Source: an uncultured bacterium (GTDB lineage Bacteria > Krumholzibacteriota > Krumholzibacteriia > LZORAL124-64-63). From it: 7,213 nt of DNA. The stretch spans positions 1 to 7,213 of the forward strand of contig CAINDZ010000044.1 in NCBI GenBank assembly GCA_903847545.1. The letters run 5' to 3'. The notes beneath the pieces are model-generated. The model did not search any database, was not told where the DNA came from, and saw nothing but the letters and a program-made list of their open reading frames with translations. The stretch's first letter is position 1; each line of letters opens with the position of its first letter. Position numbers and translations under genes: made by a program. Below are positions 6,309 to 7,213 of this stretch, one piece after another.

Positions 6309-7213
6309 CTAGGGCATCAGCGCGATCGTCGTCGCGAACGTCTGCGAGGTGTTCTTGGCTCCCGCCGACGCCTTCACGTTGGCGTACCAGGTGAACTCCG
6401 CGTAGGTGTCGCCGGTCCCGCGCAGCTGCAGCGAGTTGCCCTTGACCGTAGCCTCGGACTCGCTGACCGGGATGTTGATGGAGGTCATCCCGCTCGCCGC
6501 GCCGCCGGTGGCCGTGAACGCGCCCTCGTAGCTGAGGAACTGCACGACCTGCCCCGAGGCGTTGACGAGCGCCAACCCGTCGGGCGCGCCGTTCTCGAGG
6601 CCCGCGAACGTGACCGAGACCACGCCGTAGCCGTTCTGCTTGTTGGCGATGGTGCCGGACAGCGCCTTGGTGGCGTACACCGCGCCGTTGGCGCCGTTGT
6701 AGCCGACCACGGTCCAGCCGGTCAGCACCGTGCCGGCCGGGCCCGCCACCTCGACGAACTCGCTCGCGTCGGTGCCGGCGTTATCGTAGTGGAACTCGTT
6801 GATCCACACGTTGGCCAGGGCAGGCGCCGTCACCGTGACCGGCGCCGTGTCGACGCCCTGCGCGCCGCTGTTGTCGGTCACCGTCAGCGTGGCGGTGTAC
6901 GAACCGGCCGCCGCGTAGGCATGCGTCGGGTTGGCCAGCGTGCTGGTCGCGCCGTCGCCGAAGTTCCACGACCATGACGCGATGGTGCCGTCGCTGTCGG
7001 TCGAGCCGGCCGACGAGAACGAGATGGTCGCGCCCGTCGTCCCGCTGTAGGGGCCGCCGGCCTGCGCCACCGGCGCCACGTTCGGCGCCGTGATCGTGAC
7101 CGGCGACGTGTCCGATGCCTGCGCGCCGCTGTTGTCGGTCACCGTCAGCGTGGCGGTGTACGAACCGGCCGCCGCGTAGGCGTGCGTCGGGTTGGCCAGC
7201 GTGCTGGTCGCGC
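6309..7213 (-). CDS. C-terminal part of a secreted PKD-repeat protein with a lamin-tail-like domain (5' end outside the window)
   Basis: The frame is open to the window edge, so the true start and any signal peptide are missing; the in-frame GTG at 7142 lies inside a repeat and is not a start. About 301 residues are visible. They begin with the end of one PKD domain (HAYAAAGSYTATLTV), followed by a full PKD domain (about 7079-6822) with the hallmarks GGPYSG, WNFGDG and HAYAAAGSYTATLTV. A lamin-tail-like (LTD) beta domain follows from about 6812 to 6360, opening VWINEFHYDNAGTDASEFVE and containing GPAGTVLTGWTVVGYNG. The protein ends FATTIALMP with no recognisable sorting signal or membrane anchor. 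PKD and LTD domains are typical of exported proteins such as nucleases, proteases and adhesins, where they act as spacers or binding modules. The catalytic part, if there is one, lies upstream. The gene is on the same strand as the hydrogenase operon but is separated from it by a hairpin and is probably functionally unrelated. Confidence 0.85.
   Translation of the reverse strand, partial: ATSTLANPTHAYAAAGSYTATLTVTDNSGAQASDTSPVTITAPNVAPVAQAGGPYSGTTGATISFSSAGSTDSDGTIASWSWNFGDGATSTLANPTHAYAAAGSYTATLTVTDNSGAQGVDTAPVTVTAPALANVWINEFHYDNAGTDASEFVEVAGPAGTVLTGWTVVGYNGANGAVYATKALSGTIANKQNGYGVVSVTFAGLENGAPDGLALVNASGQVVQFLSYEGAFTATGGAASGMTSINIPVSESEATVKGNSLQLRGTGDTYAEFTWYANVKASAGAKNTSQTFATTIALMP
6857..6952 (-). 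repeat. PKD-encoding DNA repeat, copy 2 (complete PKD domain)
   Basis: These 96 bp match 7118-7213 with one visible difference (A at 6921 against G at 7182). The offset is 261 bp, which is 87 codons or one PKD unit. The repeat encodes the second half of the PKD domain, from the GATSTLANP segment to TVTDNSGAQ. Confidence 0.9.
7118..7213 (-). repeat. PKD-encoding DNA repeat, copy 1 (cut by the window edge)
   Basis: This copy is nearly identical to 6857-6952 and runs into the window end, so the repeat unit, and perhaps a longer array, continues beyond 7213. Such identity between units at the DNA level suggests recent duplication or gene conversion. Confidence 0.9.

Overview
The window comes from a GC-rich bacterial genome, with strong G/C preference at third codon positions. 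It holds a complete four-gene operon on the minus strand for a trimeric, NAD(P)-linked [FeFe] hydrogenase of the HydABC type. Upstream of it lies the 3' end of an unrelated gene for a secreted protein. The organism is probably an anaerobe or facultative fermenter. The mix of a HydABC-type enzyme with a PKD/lamin-tail secreted protein would suit an uncultured high-GC lineage, but nothing here fixes the taxon.

Layout, in order of transcription (right to left). From 7213 to 6309 is the C-terminal end of a secreted repeat protein, with PKD domains followed by a lamin-tail-like domain; its start lies outside the window. A perfect 14-bp GC hairpin at 6251-6282 closes that gene. The spacer from 6308 to 5893 is partly AT-rich (about 5995-6200). 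It carries a plausible promoter and an 18-bp inverted repeat (6006-6023) that matches the layout of an operator for Rex, the NADH/NAD+-sensing repressor. The operon then runs hydC (NuoE-like, 5892-5407), hydB fused to a GltD-like module (5420-2169), hydA ([FeFe] hydrogenase catalytic subunit, 2159-438) and a single-domain response regulator (441-31). The genes overlap or lie within 9 nt of each other, so they are almost certainly co-transcribed.

How the parts fit: HydC and the NuoF half of HydB form the NADH/FMN/[2Fe-2S] module. HydA carries an N-terminal chain of Fe-S clusters leading to the H-cluster, where protons are reduced or H2 is oxidised. In classical HydABC enzymes HydB ends in a 2[4Fe-4S] ferredoxin domain. 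Here that place is taken by a complete GltD/NfnB-like flavoprotein with its own Fe-S domain, an FAD site and an NADPH-like nucleotide site. The enzyme may therefore connect H2, NADH and NADPH (and perhaps ferredoxin) in one complex. That is inference from architecture. The Rex-like operator would place the operon under control of the NADH/NAD+ ratio. The response regulator, joined to hydA by an ATGA overlap, suggests an added signalling link with no kinase in view.

The points most worth a second look are the HydB-GltD fusion, a serine in HydA where the H-cluster ligand cysteine of the L1 motif is expected, the Rex-like site, and the coupled response regulator.
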